From positions 3,165,296 through 3,229,295 of the forward strand of contig NOKP01000001.1 of NCBI GenBank assembly GCA_002682825.1: a stretch of DNA of 64,000 nt, written 5' to 3'. Of the stretch, positions 21,294-31,809 are shown one piece after another. The position numbers and the translations under genes were made by a program. The stretch comes from Neonectria sp. B-13 (Eukaryota > Ascomycota > Sordariomycetes > Hypocreales > Nectriaceae). The first letter of the stretch is position 1. Each line of letters begins with the position of its first letter. A model generated the notes under the pieces. It searched no databases, was not told where the DNA came from, and saw only the letters and a list, made by a program, of their open reading frames with translations.

Positions 21294-21978
21294 ATGCTTG
21301 CGCCACCCATCAACTTGCCCAAGTGGTGAGTCAACACCATTCTTCCATTCCACCTCATGACCCGTCCAATGTCGACTCTGACTGACTAAATTCCGCATGG
21401 AAACAAAGGCTCGAGGAGAATTCCCATCTTCTCCAGCCGCCCATCAACAACTACTGCGTCTACAATGAAGACTTTACCGTCATGGTACTGAACCCTCCCA
21501 CATGAGAGGAACAAAAAAGAACTCACTCGCCTGCTCCATCTAGATCGTCGGCGGGCCCAACGCCAGGACCGACTACCACATCAACGAGACCCCAGAGTGG
21601 TTCTACCAGTACAAGGGCGCCATGATGCTCAAGGTCGTCGACGGCGGCCAGTTCCGAGACATCGTCATCCGCGAGGGCGACATGTTCCTGCTCCCCGGCA
21701 ACACGCCGCACAACCCCGTGCGCTTCGCCAACACCGTCGGCGTCGTCCTCGAGCAGCGTCGCCCCGCGGAGTCGCTCGACCGCATGAGGTGGTACTGCGC
21801 CGAGTGCAAGGAGGTTGTCCACGAGGCCGCCTTCCACTGCGTCGACCTGGGCACGCAGATCAAGGCCGGCGTCGAGGACTTCAAGAACGACAATGAGAAG
21901 AGGACGTGCGGCAAGTGCGGCGCGTTGGCAGACTGGGCGCCGAAGCCCGGGTCCATCAAGGATCCCAATCTGGAGTGA
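21294..21978 (+). CDS. BNA1: 3-hydroxyanthranilate 3,4-dioxygenase
   Basis: Three exons, 21294-21325, 21409-21484 and 21544-21978, with GTGAGT, GTACTG donors and AAAG, CTAG acceptors, encode 180 aa, the usual length. The enzyme opens the ring of 3-hydroxyanthranilate to 2-amino-3-carboxymuconate semialdehyde, the precursor of quinolinate in the kynurenine route to NAD. The protein starts [15 protein letters not shown]. The cupin metal ligands are visible: His and Glu in [18 protein letters not shown] and His in [12 protein letters not shown]. The C-terminal rubredoxin-like Cys pairs are CAEC and CGKC, present in the fungal and bacterial enzymes. It shares a divergent promoter with the Ctr copper transporter and faces the FMP41-like gene tail to tail, 204 bp apart. 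Confidence 0.96.
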
Positions 21979-22182
21979 TTTCTAGGCATTGGATGAAGAG
22001 TGCGAGATGCTCATTGGTGTATTTGTGTATTGGTGTAGCTGTAGTTGTATGTTCAGAGATGGTACATGTCCCTCGCCGGAATCTATGTAGGCGTCTTACA
22101 GTGACATCCCACTTCCCTACCTAGGTGTCTAATCAGGCCGCATGGCCATTCATGTTTATTTGTTTGTTTTCAATTATCCCTC

Positions 22183-23022
22183 TCAAGTCTCAGCAAAAGC
22201 GTACGAGCTGGGTGACTCCTCGACAGGAATCTCAATGCTGCCCGCCTCGATCTCCTTGCCGTCCACTCTCACGCCGGCAGTGATGACATCGCCGGGGACC
22301 GCAGGGCCAACGCCGGCAGGGGTTCCGGTGAGGACGATGTCGCCGGGCTGCAGGGTCATGACCTTGGAGATGTCGCTCAGGATGCGGGGGATCTGGTAGA
22401 TCATCAGGTTGGTGGAGCCCTGCTGCTTGATCTCGCCGTTGACCTTGAGGAACAACTCCACGTCCTGGGGGTTCTTGATGGAGTCCTTGGAGATGATCTT
22501 GCTCATGGGCAGGAAGGTGTCGAAGCCCTTGGCGATATCCCAGGGCAGGCCCTTCTTCTTGGCCTCGTTCTGGGCGTTGCGGGCCGTCATGTCAATAGCC
22601 ACGGCGTAGGCTACGGAGTATCAGCAGGTGGTTCACAGTAAAGGTCAGAAGCCGGATACGGACATTGAATGGCCTCCAAAGCCCCCTTGACATCATCGGC
22701 CTGGAGATCCCGGACAGCCTTGCCGATGACCAGGGCGAGCTCGACCTCATAGTGCATGTCAATGCCCTTGGGTCGTAGCACGGAGCCCTCGCCGGGGAGG
22801 ACAATGGACGACGGGGGCTTGAGGAAGAAAAAGGGCTGCTTGGGCTTGGTGTTGTTCAGCTCAGCGATGTGCTCCCTGGGTCACGAGGTCAGTTGAGACG
22901 TCGAGGCATCGAAGACGAAGGACATACGCGAAGTTGCGGCCGATGCACACCACCTTGCCGGCCTGCTTCAGGGTCGATGCCTGGGGCGCAAGGCTAGCCA
23001 TTGTGCGTCTGAGAGCGAACAT
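22183..23022 (-). CDS. FMP41: Fumarylacetoacetate hydrolase-domain enzyme (FMP41/FAHD1 type), mitochondrial
   Basis: Three exons, 23022-22928, 22875-22664 and 22610-22183, encode 244 aa. The N-terminus MFALRRTMASLAPQAS is a plausible mitochondrial presequence; an upstream in-frame ATG at 23115 would give a longer form. The FAH fold signatures are present: VCIGRNFAEHIAEL with the His-x2-Glu dyad, MHYEVELALVIGK with the metal-binding Glu-x-Glu, AIDMTARN with the third acidic ligand, and GDIVLTGTPAGVGP. Relatives include mammalian FAHD1 (acylpyruvase and oxaloacetate decarboxylase) and yeast Fmp41, linked to oxaloacetate tautomerisation; which reaction applies here cannot be read from the sequence. 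The second donor is the weak GTCCGT, but it is the only one that keeps the frame, and good branch-point sequences precede the acceptor. Confidence 0.88.
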
Positions 23023-24039
23023 GATGAGAGAAGGGGGGGTTCGAGGGGTTAACGGGCGGTAAATATCGTGGTCTTGCTTCTCAAAGGATGGCGGAATCAG
23101 AGTGTCAAGTTCCAACTGTGCCCGGGATAACGCGACTTCGGAACGTGGGCCGGGGTGGATAAGCCTCGGAGGTCGGTCCCGTCGTTGCGATGCGCGGATT
23201 GAGCCCCCGGCCGAAGAAGAAACTCATCCCTCAAATGCCGAAATCGCAGTCGGAATTATTCCGTGCAAGCGACTAGATTTTCCTTCTGGACAATGACAGG
23301 TTCCGACTCTTGCTATCTTGCTGGTAGTCGGAGGAGCCCCTCCTCGAGATGACGAACTTCCTTCCAGCGGAGAGAGTTGCGGTTTCCGTTTCTAGCTTAG
23401 CACACTCGTGCCTTAACATCTGTCTATCCCGTCTCCTTGTGTAAGCCCACGTCTTCCCAACTCAACCACAAACACCAACATCAGGATAACCCTCGGTTCC
23501 GAAGAAGACCCTAGCCACAAATGCCAGTCTTGGTCATCTGTTCCTCTGCACATGCACTGACACTCGCGGGCTTCGCTTGAGCTCCAACGTCAACCACAGC
23601 CAAGTGGTGGTCAATGCCGAGTGTGCAAAGGCCGTGATTGCCTGTTCTTCGCTTTCTTTGTCCAAGCCATTCCCCAGGCATCAATTCACCGTCGAGTAGC
23701 GCTGCAGAGATATATGTACAGTTCATTGTCAAACCCATGTCAGCAACATGTTCCCTTACCACATTTCAATGTTAGAGGGACATCAACCCACATCTTGAGA
23801 ACTCCTATTTATGTACTCTATACAAGGTATCGTATTCACATCTGCCGGCTCCTAGCAGTCTTGTTCGAACACGTCTAAGTGGTTACATCTTATCTCTCAT
23901 AATGTCCATAAAACCACGACCAAGCGGTGCTTGAGACTGTATACATCCAACCTTTCCTTGCAGACAACGCATCTTCTTATATCACCCAACCCACTTATCA
24001 TCATACATCCTCGAGAATTCAACGACCAAAACCGTCGCC
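23023..24039. other. Divergent intergenic region, FMP41-like and RING genes
   Basis: About 1 kb holding both promoters. The stretch just before the RING gene (23880-24039) is CA/CT-rich like a fungal leader. No TATA box, repeat or additional gene is supported. Confidence 0.5.
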
Positions 24040-25815
24040 ATGTGCATCAAACTCGTTCGTTGGTTCATGTGCCCCGAGTATCGGGAAGCACTTGGGAACC
24101 CAACTCCGTCGGCACTGCCGACCAATCGCGACATGCCTTGGAAAGACTGGCATTGCAACGATTTGATCTCTGCCGATGAACTCAAATCCTACCATGTCGA
24201 GTGCTTCGACAACTTTGTATACGTTCGCCACCAGGAGGTGTCCTGGATTCGGTGTGCCATGATCAACAGCAAACACTGTGCTGACGCTCCCCTACAGATT
24301 CGTACAGAAATTTATGCTATTCCATGCCCAACCTGTACACGAGATGACACTTGTCTCATTTCTACGCCTCCGTTTCGAATCGATCGCGAGGAGGTTTTTG
24401 CCACGAGTCCAAACCGGGACATCTACGACAGGGTTGTCTGTTGCTACTTCGAGGAGTTGACTGGATTGATTCGCCATTTCATAAGATACGAGGTCAAAAA
24501 GGACAACCTTGACATCGATTCTTTCAAGCTTCACTTCAAGACTCTGTTCTGTACTGAGAAAGAGGATCACGTATATGTCGCTGATCTGCTGAGCATGATC
24601 CACCAGAGTCGAGACTGTACAACCGACTGTGGTTGCACCAAACAGCCCTGGTCCCACAACATTTCGCGCGCGCTTCGCATCCAAGACGCGAAGGCGTTGC
24701 GAATTAAGACCGCGCATATCTGGGCCTACTGGGCACAGCAAAAGGAGCTTATCGACCCAGTGGCTTTCAGAGCCAACGAGCTTGGTGACATTCCAAACCA
24801 GCGCTGGCTGAACTTGGCTGACGAGAACGAGCAGCTCAGGCATAACCGCATGGATGTCCACGTCATGGAAACCGTGCAAAGCCTCATTTCCCTTGGTCCA
24901 GCTGTCCAGAGCGGCATCAATGGACAACCTCCCCCAACAGATGCGGAGTGGGGAGCAATACTCCTTGCGAGACAGATGGTTGCTCTACATTTCGTCTTCT
25001 ATGCTGCACGGGATCCAGGCCTCAGCGCCCCTTTTCTCGACGTACTCATGCGGGATTACATTCTCACGATTCTCAATCCTTTTTATGATAAAGACAACGC
25101 GCCTGAAAACTCTCGATTCCTAACCTGTCAACGTACTGGCCTTAGCTCTGCTGAGGAGCTCGCTTCGTCTTATGTCGAGCTATCACGTGACCCGGTCACA
25201 TATCGCCGACTCGAGCAGGTCAAAGAAAGGCGCGACAATGTTCTGGCGGCCCTAGAACGCAACATGAAGGTCGCCTTTGACAATGCAAACGTCTTGGGAT
25301 GTGTCGCAGACGCCACCGCTCCGAGGTTCGCGGTGCAGCCAGCGGTTGCCATCGAGCAGATGCGAACATGCGGGGTTTGTACCGATGACTTCGTCGACCA
25401 GGCCAGGCTTCCGAAGCACCTGAATACCAGTCTGATGCCTTGTTGCTCCAAGCCTCTGCACTTCCGCTGCTTCAGGGGCATTGCTCTCAGCACACAGCGG
25501 TGTCCTTTCTGCAACCGTTCTTTCGAAGAAGAGTTTTGGTCCGATTACAAGCGTACGAACGGCGCCTTCGTATGGAGCAGCAAGGCCGAAGACGTACCTA
25601 AAGGTGGCCTCATGAGCACGCCGAACGAGGTGGAGATGACGATGTGTCAAGTAGTAGCTAACCTCGACCAACAGATGGAGGAGACAACACCTGATGCGCG
25701 TCAACGAAATGAAGAGAGAAGACTTCGGCAATTGCAAATTAGCAATGATATGGATTCGAAACCCCTGGTCCCCTGGCAGGTCCAGTATTACCTTGATCCA
25801 GATCTGAATTGGTGA
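24040..25815 (+). CDS. RING-type zinc finger protein, otherwise unrecognised
   Basis: A single open frame of 591 codons starting MCIKLVRWFMCPEYRE. The N-terminal 110 residues have scattered Cys and His, including IPCPTCTRDD, but form no named finger. The centre is mainly helical and charged. Near residues 443-492 is a RING: CGVC, then about 20 residues, MPCCSKPLHFRCF and CPFC, giving the C-x2-C..C-C..H-x2-C..C-x2-C spacing of an E3 ubiquitin ligase RING. The C-terminus is charged and ends YYLDPDLNW. E3 activity is inferred from the RING; the substrate is unknown. Fungi carry many lineage-specific RING proteins of this kind. No intron is needed. Confidence 0.78.
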   Translation: MCIKLVRWFMCPEYREALGNPTPSALPTNRDMPWKDWHCNDLISADELKSYHVECFDNFVYVRHQEVSWIRCAMINSKHCADAPLQIRTEIYAIPCPTCTRDDTCLISTPPFRIDREEVFATSPNRDIYDRVVCCYFEELTGLIRHFIRYEVKKDNLDIDSFKLHFKTLFCTEKEDHVYVADLLSMIHQSRDCTTDCGCTKQPWSHNISRALRIQDAKALRIKTAHIWAYWAQQKELIDPVAFRANELGDIPNQRWLNLADENEQLRHNRMDVHVMETVQSLISLGPAVQSGINGQPPPTDAEWGAILLARQMVALHFVFYAARDPGLSAPFLDVLMRDYILTILNPFYDKDNAPENSRFLTCQRTGLSSAEELASSYVELSRDPVTYRRLEQVKERRDNVLAALERNMKVAFDNANVLGCVADATAPRFAVQPAVAIEQMRTCGVCTDDFVDQARLPKHLNTSLMPCCSKPLHFRCFRGIALSTQRCPFCNRSFEEEFWSDYKRTNGAFVWSSKAEDVPKGGLMSTPNEVEMTMCQVVANLDQQMEETTPDARQRNEERRLRQLQISNDMDSKPLVPWQVQYYLDPDLNW

Positions 25816-26203
25816 GGTTATCGAGAGGCAGGCAAAACGGGACCGGGGGCAGCTGATGGGTACTCCTAATAAGATACATAGAGTAGCAAGCAAGATTGTA
25901 TGCACATGAGATTAAGTAAAATATATACAAACCTCTAATAATGACTCAAATTTCGAGGACTTTGATCGGGAACGAGGAAAGGCTTGGCTGATTGGGTTTC
26001 GAGTATCTCGCCAAGTAAGAGACGGTTTGTCAAAGGAGGGGACTAATCAAGTGAAAGGAATCATACATCGCTCAGAAACATTTTGTTCTGCATCAAGGAT
26101 GGAAGCGAGCTTGTACCACGTGGAATATAAGGGCATGGTGAAAATGAAACAGTATTCCAATTCTATGCTTTTTACCTCTCTTAAAATAATGGATTCGTCT
26201 ACA
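25816..26203. other. Intergenic between convergent RING and UTP12 genes
   Basis: 388 bp of AT-rich 3' flank shared by two genes that face each other. Nothing further is seen. Confidence 0.6.
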
Positions 26204-29142
26204 TTAGGCCACGTGAACAAACGCGCGCTTCTTGGCGCTCCTCGCCTCATTCTCCTCCTCCCAGTTCTCGTCCACGTACTCCTTGATGCTCTTGTCGCGG
26301 ATCTGCATGCCCACGACCTTGAGCGCCGCAATGTTGACGCCCATCTCGTCCTTCTGGCGCTTGAGCGCCCCGCGGAGGTTGACGCGAATGCCGTCCAGCA
26401 TGGCCTTCATGGTGCGGCTAGCCACGATCTGCTTGTGGTGCGTCTTGAGCATGAAGAAGAGGATGCGGCACGTCAGGGGGATGTTCATGGAGCGCATCGC
26501 GAAGATGTTGAGGAAGGTGAAGAGGATCGGGACGGAGGCGAAGGGGAGGACCAGCAGCGCGTCGTGCAGGGCTGAGGCCTTGATGCGCTGCAGGACCGAC
26601 ATGACGTACGCCTCAGCGGAGATGTTGCCGAGAGCCAGGAAGACGAGGTTTCGTTGCGGGGGGATGGCGTGAGGGTTGATGAGCTTGGCTTCCTCGTACT
26701 CCTTCAGCAGGTTGAGGTCTGCGATGCCCATCTCGAGGGCCTCGGCTATTCGCTCTCCCGCCATGAGAGTTTCAGTGGTCTGCTTGCTGGCGGCGCCAAC
26801 CTCACCGTTCTCGTCCTGAGCATCAGGCTCTCGCTCCAGGGACGTAGTCAACGTGCTCTCGTACAGTTCCTCGATTTCCTTCTCGCGCTCTTCCTCGAGG
26901 AAGATCTGCTCGTCAGTCTCGTTCCAGACCCGGATGCTCTTGTCGTGGCCAGCGCTGGCTACGAAGTTGCCGGTGTGGCTGACGACGATCGCCCACACCT
27001 CGCCGTGGTGGCCATTCAGTCTCTGGATTTGCTCAAACTTGTCGCCATCCCAGTATCGGATGGTGCGGTCCTTGCTGCTGCTGAAGAAATGGTGGCCGTT
27101 TCCGTCCGAGTTGTGTGGGACAAATGCGACCTGCAGAATACTGTCTTGGTGTCCAAACAGAGCCTTGTGGCAGTCACCAAAATCGAGACCCCAGATTCTG
27201 ATGTTCTTGTCGGCAGAGCTGGTGACGATCAACTTGCTGTCGTATGAAATGTCCATGCTGAGTACAGGAAGCTTGTGGCCGTAGAGGTTGAGGTAGAGCT
27301 TGAGGGAGTCGACAAAGAAGACCTTCACAGTGTTGTCGAGGAGAGCAACAGCCAAGAGCTTGGCGTCTGGTGAAAACTTGAGGCTGAGGATGTCATCGGA
27401 AACCTTCAACACCCTAGACTGAACCAGCTTCAGCTTTGGCGTCGTCCTGGTCGTGCCTAGCACTTCCTCTTGGATAATCTTGAAATCCCAGAACTTGGCT
27501 GTCTTGTCGGCACTTCCTGAGACAACTGATTGACCAGTGGGGTGGACGCTGAGCGACCAGATTGCGCCCTCGTGGGCATCGACACTATCCAGAAGAGCTG
27601 CTGAAGCAACATCGAAGAGCTGCAGCTCGCCGCTCTTCGTTCCAACGACAACCACTTTGTCTCCGGGCAAGAATGAACAACACAACGCGTAACCACACTC
27701 GAACGTCCGAATGCAGCTTTGAGTCTTGATATTCCAGATTTTCAAGCCGCCGTTGGATGCTGACGCCAACATTTTGTCGTCTGAGCTCAGTGACAGAGCA
27801 CGAATGTCCGTTCGGTGACCGGGCAGGTCAACGGAGAGTGCCCGAGTGTAATCGGGGACATCGTCCTTTTTTGATTTCTCGCTCTTTTCCTTCGGTGGCA
27901 GGCTGTAGTATTCCAGTTGGTTGTTTGTCGTCCCCACTAGCAGATGGAGGTCCTTCTGCCCAACTGGTACGGCCCAGTCGACAGATCGAACCTTTCCGCC
28001 TGTCCGCACAATGACGTACTGAACGAAGACGTCACTGACATCAGCCTTCGACACATCTTCGGACTTGTCGTCACCATCTGCCATATCTTCGTCGGCAGCC
28101 TTTCCGTCCTTCTGCTTCTCGCGCCGTCTTCTGCGCTTGCGGGCGATGCCTTTCTTGATCTCGGCCTCCGTTCGTATCCGCCAGACGTCCACTGCCTTTT
28201 CTGATCCATGGACGGCAAAGTAATCTCTTTTAGGGTGGAAGACCACCTCGGTGGCCCGGTCTTTGCTTTGGCGATGCAGGGTTCCTCGGTCGTGGAGAAA
28301 CTGAGTCGCGGCAGGCATGTCAACCCGACGAGTGCTCAGCGCCAGGCCATCTGCATCCAAGGACCAGACCTTGAGTTCTCCATCATTTCCGGCGGTGATG
28401 CACCCACTGTAGTCAGGAGAAAGCCCAAGAGCCCAGCACTCGCCGTTGGTCTGTGAAATATGCGTCTCGATGCAGTGTTTCGAGGACAGGTCCCAGAGCT
28501 TGATGAGAGAGTCTTTGCCTGTGGTCAGGAGAAAGCCATCCGATGTCCCGTCGCCGTCAAGTACCATTGCTTGCGCACCATCCTCATCTTGGACTTGCGG
28601 CTCCGGCTCCACGAACTGAAGACCCGTCACTTGATCCTTGTGTCCTCGCAGCTTGTACTGGCCAACCTCAGCCACAAGATCCCAAACGATAACGTCGGTA
28701 TCCTTTGAACCACTGGCAAGCCTAACTCCAGATTTGTCGAAAGCAAGCTTAGTGATAGCGGACTTGTGGCCGTTGAAGTTGACAATGACAGTGGAAATTT
28801 TGCTGTCCCAGAGTCGAATGCTGCCATCCTCATACCCCACGGCGAAAACGTCCTTGTCGGTCTTGCTCTGTGCGATCGCAGTCACAGGGACCGTACATCG
28901 CTCATCTCTCCAGCGACCGATGAGTTCGCCCTTCTTTATATCCCAGCATAGCACCTCTTCGTTTGCAGCGACGATCGCTTGTCCCGCCCCGGCGCCCGTT
29001 CGGTCCCTCGAAGTCCAGACAAGGTTCGAGGTGCTGGAGGCGACGATGCCAAAGGACTTGGAGTGCTCGTATTTCCTATGCGCAAAGAGTTAGCCCAGGT
29101 CGCAAGAATGTTCCGGCAATCTTACAGATATGACTTGACCAT
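26204..29142 (-). CDS. UTP12: U3 snoRNP / UtpB subunit Utp12 (Dip2, WDR3)
   Basis: Two exons, 29142-29126 and 29075-26204, encode 962 aa. The tiny first exon gives MVKSYL, spliced through GTAAGA..CATAG onto KYEHSKSFGIVASS, a conserved Utp12 start; the downstream ATG at 28954 is internal. The protein carries two stacked beta-propellers with about a dozen WD40 repeats (for example SGSKDTDVIVWDLV, TSSADKNIRIWGLD, SAGHDKSIRVWNE). A Lys/Arg/Glu-rich insertion (ARKRRRRREKQKDGK) comes next to an acidic stretch near residues 320-350. The C-terminal Utp12 domain (about 820-940) holds LPFASVPILFTFL and HKQIVASRTMKAMLDGIR. Utp12 is part of the UtpB complex of the small-subunit processome and acts in nucleolar pre-rRNA cleavage. 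The length is close to the yeast protein. Confidence 0.95.
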
Positions 29143-29404
29143 GTTTGCCAAGTTGCGACCAGCATTGGCCCTCTTCAACTTCTTCGTCTAACAGCGAAGA
29201 ATCTAAAGATCCCGGCGGGCCTACAATTTTTAGATTCTTCGCTGTTATCGATAAGAGTGTGGCGCAGGCCCACATCCACCGGCGAGAGCTCCACGTCAGT
29301 CACGTGGGGGCGGCTGGGAGCTTGACGTGCCTCACCACGTCACCTAAGCCCCCAGACGACGACAGACGACAGCAAAGGGGATCGCAAACCAACCGGCCGA
29401 CAAG
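29143..29404. promoter_or_regulatory. Divergent promoter of UTP12 and ARC35
   Basis: Only 262 bp separate the two start codons. The interval holds a perfect 19-bp inverted repeat (29189-29247) and, closer to ARC35, a run of ACGT-core elements between 29290 and 29342: CACGTCAGTCACGTG, then GACGTG and CACGTC. CACGTG is the E-box bound by Cbf1-type bHLH factors. Functional meaning is inferred. Confidence 0.6.
29189..29247. repeat. Perfect 19-bp inverted repeat with 21-bp spacer
   Basis: Left arm TAACAGCGAAGAATCTAAA at 29189-29207 and right arm TTTAGATTCTTCGCTGTTA at 29229-29247 are exact reverse complements. The GC-rich spacer contains CCCGGCGGGC. The left arm starts 47 bp upstream of the UTP12 ATG. 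Confidence 0.92.
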
Positions 29405-30574
29405 ATGCTTTTGCTAGACTACCAGAACGTGCTGATCCAATCGGTGCTAACCGAGCGGTTCTCTGGGTAAGTGCGTCCCTGCAGCCATCTCCGAGCTCGA
29501 GCTGATCGTTCCTCAGTGCCCCTCCCGCCCACATCGACCAGACGGTCAGCGACTTCAACGGCGTCACCTTCCATATCTCGACCCCTGAGACCAAGACTCA
29601 GATCTTGCTTTCGATCCAAATAAGGTGCTTCCGGGACTTGGTTCAGTACGGTGCCGAAGAAGTTCTCCAGCGCGAGTATGGGCAATACGTGGCCCCGGTC
29701 GAGCCGGGCTTCGACTTCTCAGTCATGGTGGACCTAGAGAACCTGCCGGAATCGAAGGGTATGGCTGTCTGCCTTCCTCAAATGCGATGCTGTGCTGGTG
29801 CTGACGAACAGATAAGAGGATCGTGATGCCCTTGCCCTGAAGCTGGCTCTTCTGAAACGAAACGCCATGGCTGCGCCGTTCGAGCAGGCCTACCAGGAGC
29901 ACTACCAGCTGAAGGAGGAGGCTTCGAAGTTTACATCCGAGGAGGCTCCTCAGGGAGTGCGCGAGGGTGGCGAGGTCAAGGCTATTCACTACCGAGAGGA
30001 AGAGGCCATTTACATCAAGGCTAGCCACGACCGAGTTACCGTCATCTTCAGCACCGTCTTCCGAGAGGAGACCGACCGAGTATTCGGCAAGGTCTTTATC
30101 CAAGAGTTCGTCGACGCACGAAGGAGAGCGATCCAAAATGCGCCGCAGGTGCTCTTCAGGAACGATCCACCCCTTGAGCTACAAGGTGTTCCAGGTGTCC
30201 AGAACACTGGAACTGGAGAGATCGGCTATGTTACTTTCGGTATGTTGTCTTAGCGGCAGTAACATCCACTTAACTAACATATTCTCAGTTCTTTTCCCTC
30301 GGCACCTTACTCCTCAACGAATGGCCGATGTCATTTCTCACATTCAGACATTCCGTGATTATTTCCACTACCACATCAAGGCATCGAAGGCCTACATCCA
30401 CTCCCGAATGCGAAAGCGAACTGCCGATTTCCTCCAAGGTGAGATGCTTACAGCTGATTTTACCGGTGCAAATGGGGCTAACATGCATCAGTGCTCCGCC
30501 GTGCCAGACCAGAGAACGAGGAGAAGGAGAGGAAGACTGCGAGTGGCAGGACTTTCAAGGTGCAAGGAAACTAG
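29405..30574 (+). CDS. ARC35: Arp2/3 complex 34-kDa subunit (p34-Arc, ARPC2)
   Basis: Five exons, 29405-29466, 29517-29758, 29817-30239, 30289-30438 and 30492-30574, with GT..AG introns of 49-58 nt, encode 319 aa. The start MLLLDYQNVLIQSVLTERFSG and the C-terminal helix around ISHIQTFRDYFHYHIKASKAY followed by SRMRKRTADFLQVLRRARPE are hallmarks of p34-Arc, which with p20 forms the core clamp of the Arp2/3 complex on the mother actin filament. It nucleates branched actin at cortical patches for endocytosis. Exon 3 uses the acceptor ATAAG at 29816, the one that gives SKEDRDALALKLALL. The gene shares a 262-bp promoter with UTP12. Confidence 0.95.
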
Positions 30575-30949
30575 GAGTTTGGATAGAAAAAGGCCAAGAT
30601 TCCATGTCTCGAAAGCCCGATTACGAATGCACCTAGTAACTTCGGTTGACAGAACTGTATGGGGGTTTAGACATGGCGGGGAAGGAGAGTTGCAAAGAGC
30701 GAATGAAACTACAAAATCTCGTCAATCAAGACCTTGCAGAACTAAGACAAGAAACAACTGAATTTGTTGGTCAGAAGAAGGTTCCTAAAGTCAAGCTGAA
30801 TGAATTCGAACGCAGGTGATTTCGCCTGAGGCAGCCAGTTAGCGCGGGCCGAGAACATCCCACCTCCCAAGCGCGAGCTCACCGACCTCCGACACCCGAC
30901 CGTGTGCCAAATCAGCACCTGGCATTACGACCTAGGTGTCGCAACGACA
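30575..30949. other. Intergenic, ARC35 to LCL3
   Basis: 375 bp between two genes on the same strand. It contains the ARC35 3' flank and the LCL3 promoter. No further feature is seen. Confidence 0.55.
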
Positions 30950-31809
30950 ATGGTATGGCCGTTCGGATCATTGAGCTCTGGGGAAAATGCGAAACCCGAA
31001 AGCAACGAAGATCAGCTAAAGCGACGCTCAGTTGCGTGGACTAAGTCCCTAGGCACGAATGACCTGGACCCTTTCAATGCTGCAAAAGAATGGGCTCCCA
31101 CGGTCCTCTTCTCGCTCGCAGGCCTTTCCGCCCTTCAACTCTATGCAAACTACCTGCGGCGAATACCGGGCGCGGCTTATGTTCGGCCAAACTTCTTTCG
31201 GAACCGAAGCCTCTTTGGAAGAGTGACGAGCGTGGGCGACGGAGACGGCTTCCACATGTTCCACACCCCAGGCGGACGTGCTGTGGGCTGGGGCTGGCTC
31301 AGGAAGATCCCCGAACGGAGGAAGGAACTCAAAGATCGGACGGTAAGACTATGAAGATCAATTGGACACAGGCATGGACTGACAGGTTTCTGCAGATATC
31401 CATCCGCATCGCAGGCGTTGACGCACCCGAACTCGCCCACTTTGGCAGGCCCACACAACCGTACGCAGCAGAGGCTCACAAGTGGCTGACAAGCTACGTT
31501 CTCAACCGAAATGTTCGAGCATACATATATAAGCGTGACCAGTACGACCGGATCGTTGCGACGGTGTACGTGCGGCGGTTCTTGTTCCGTAAGAACATAG
31601 GCTTAGAGATGGTCAAGCTAGGGCTGGCGACAACATACGAGGCCAAGGTAGGTGCCGAATTCGGAGGACTGAAGAAGGTGTATGAAAAGGCTGAGGCCAA
31701 AGCCAAGAGGAAACGAAAGGGCATGTGGTCCATGGATCCGAGCAAGTTTGAAAGCCCGAGGGATTACAAGTCAAAGTGGGCAAAACATGAGAAGCCGAAC
31801 GGGACATGA
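30950..31809 (+). CDS. LCL3: LCL3 membrane-anchored endonuclease, SNase fold
   Basis: Two exons, 30950-31342 and 31396-31809 (donor GTAAGA, acceptor TGCAG, phase 0), encode 268 aa. The start MVWPFGS is typical of LCL3; the in-frame ATG at 30902 would add 16 residues and is less likely. One membrane segment near residues 47-66 ([20 protein letters not shown]) is followed by a staphylococcal-nuclease domain. It has [23 protein letters not shown] with the catalytic Arg and Asp, Glu in [10 protein letters not shown], and a later Arg in [15 protein letters not shown]. The C-terminus is Lys-rich ([14 protein letters not shown]). In yeast Lcl3 is mitochondrial, and the name comes from a lifespan screen; its substrate is not established. 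Confidence 0.93.

Noticed and set aside
17984..25815. Metabolic gene cluster (PCD1, Ctr, BNA1, FMP41-like)
   Set aside because: These are unrelated housekeeping functions without a shared pathway, tailoring enzymes or pathway regulator. Only the Ctr/BNA1 pairing looks potentially meaningful.
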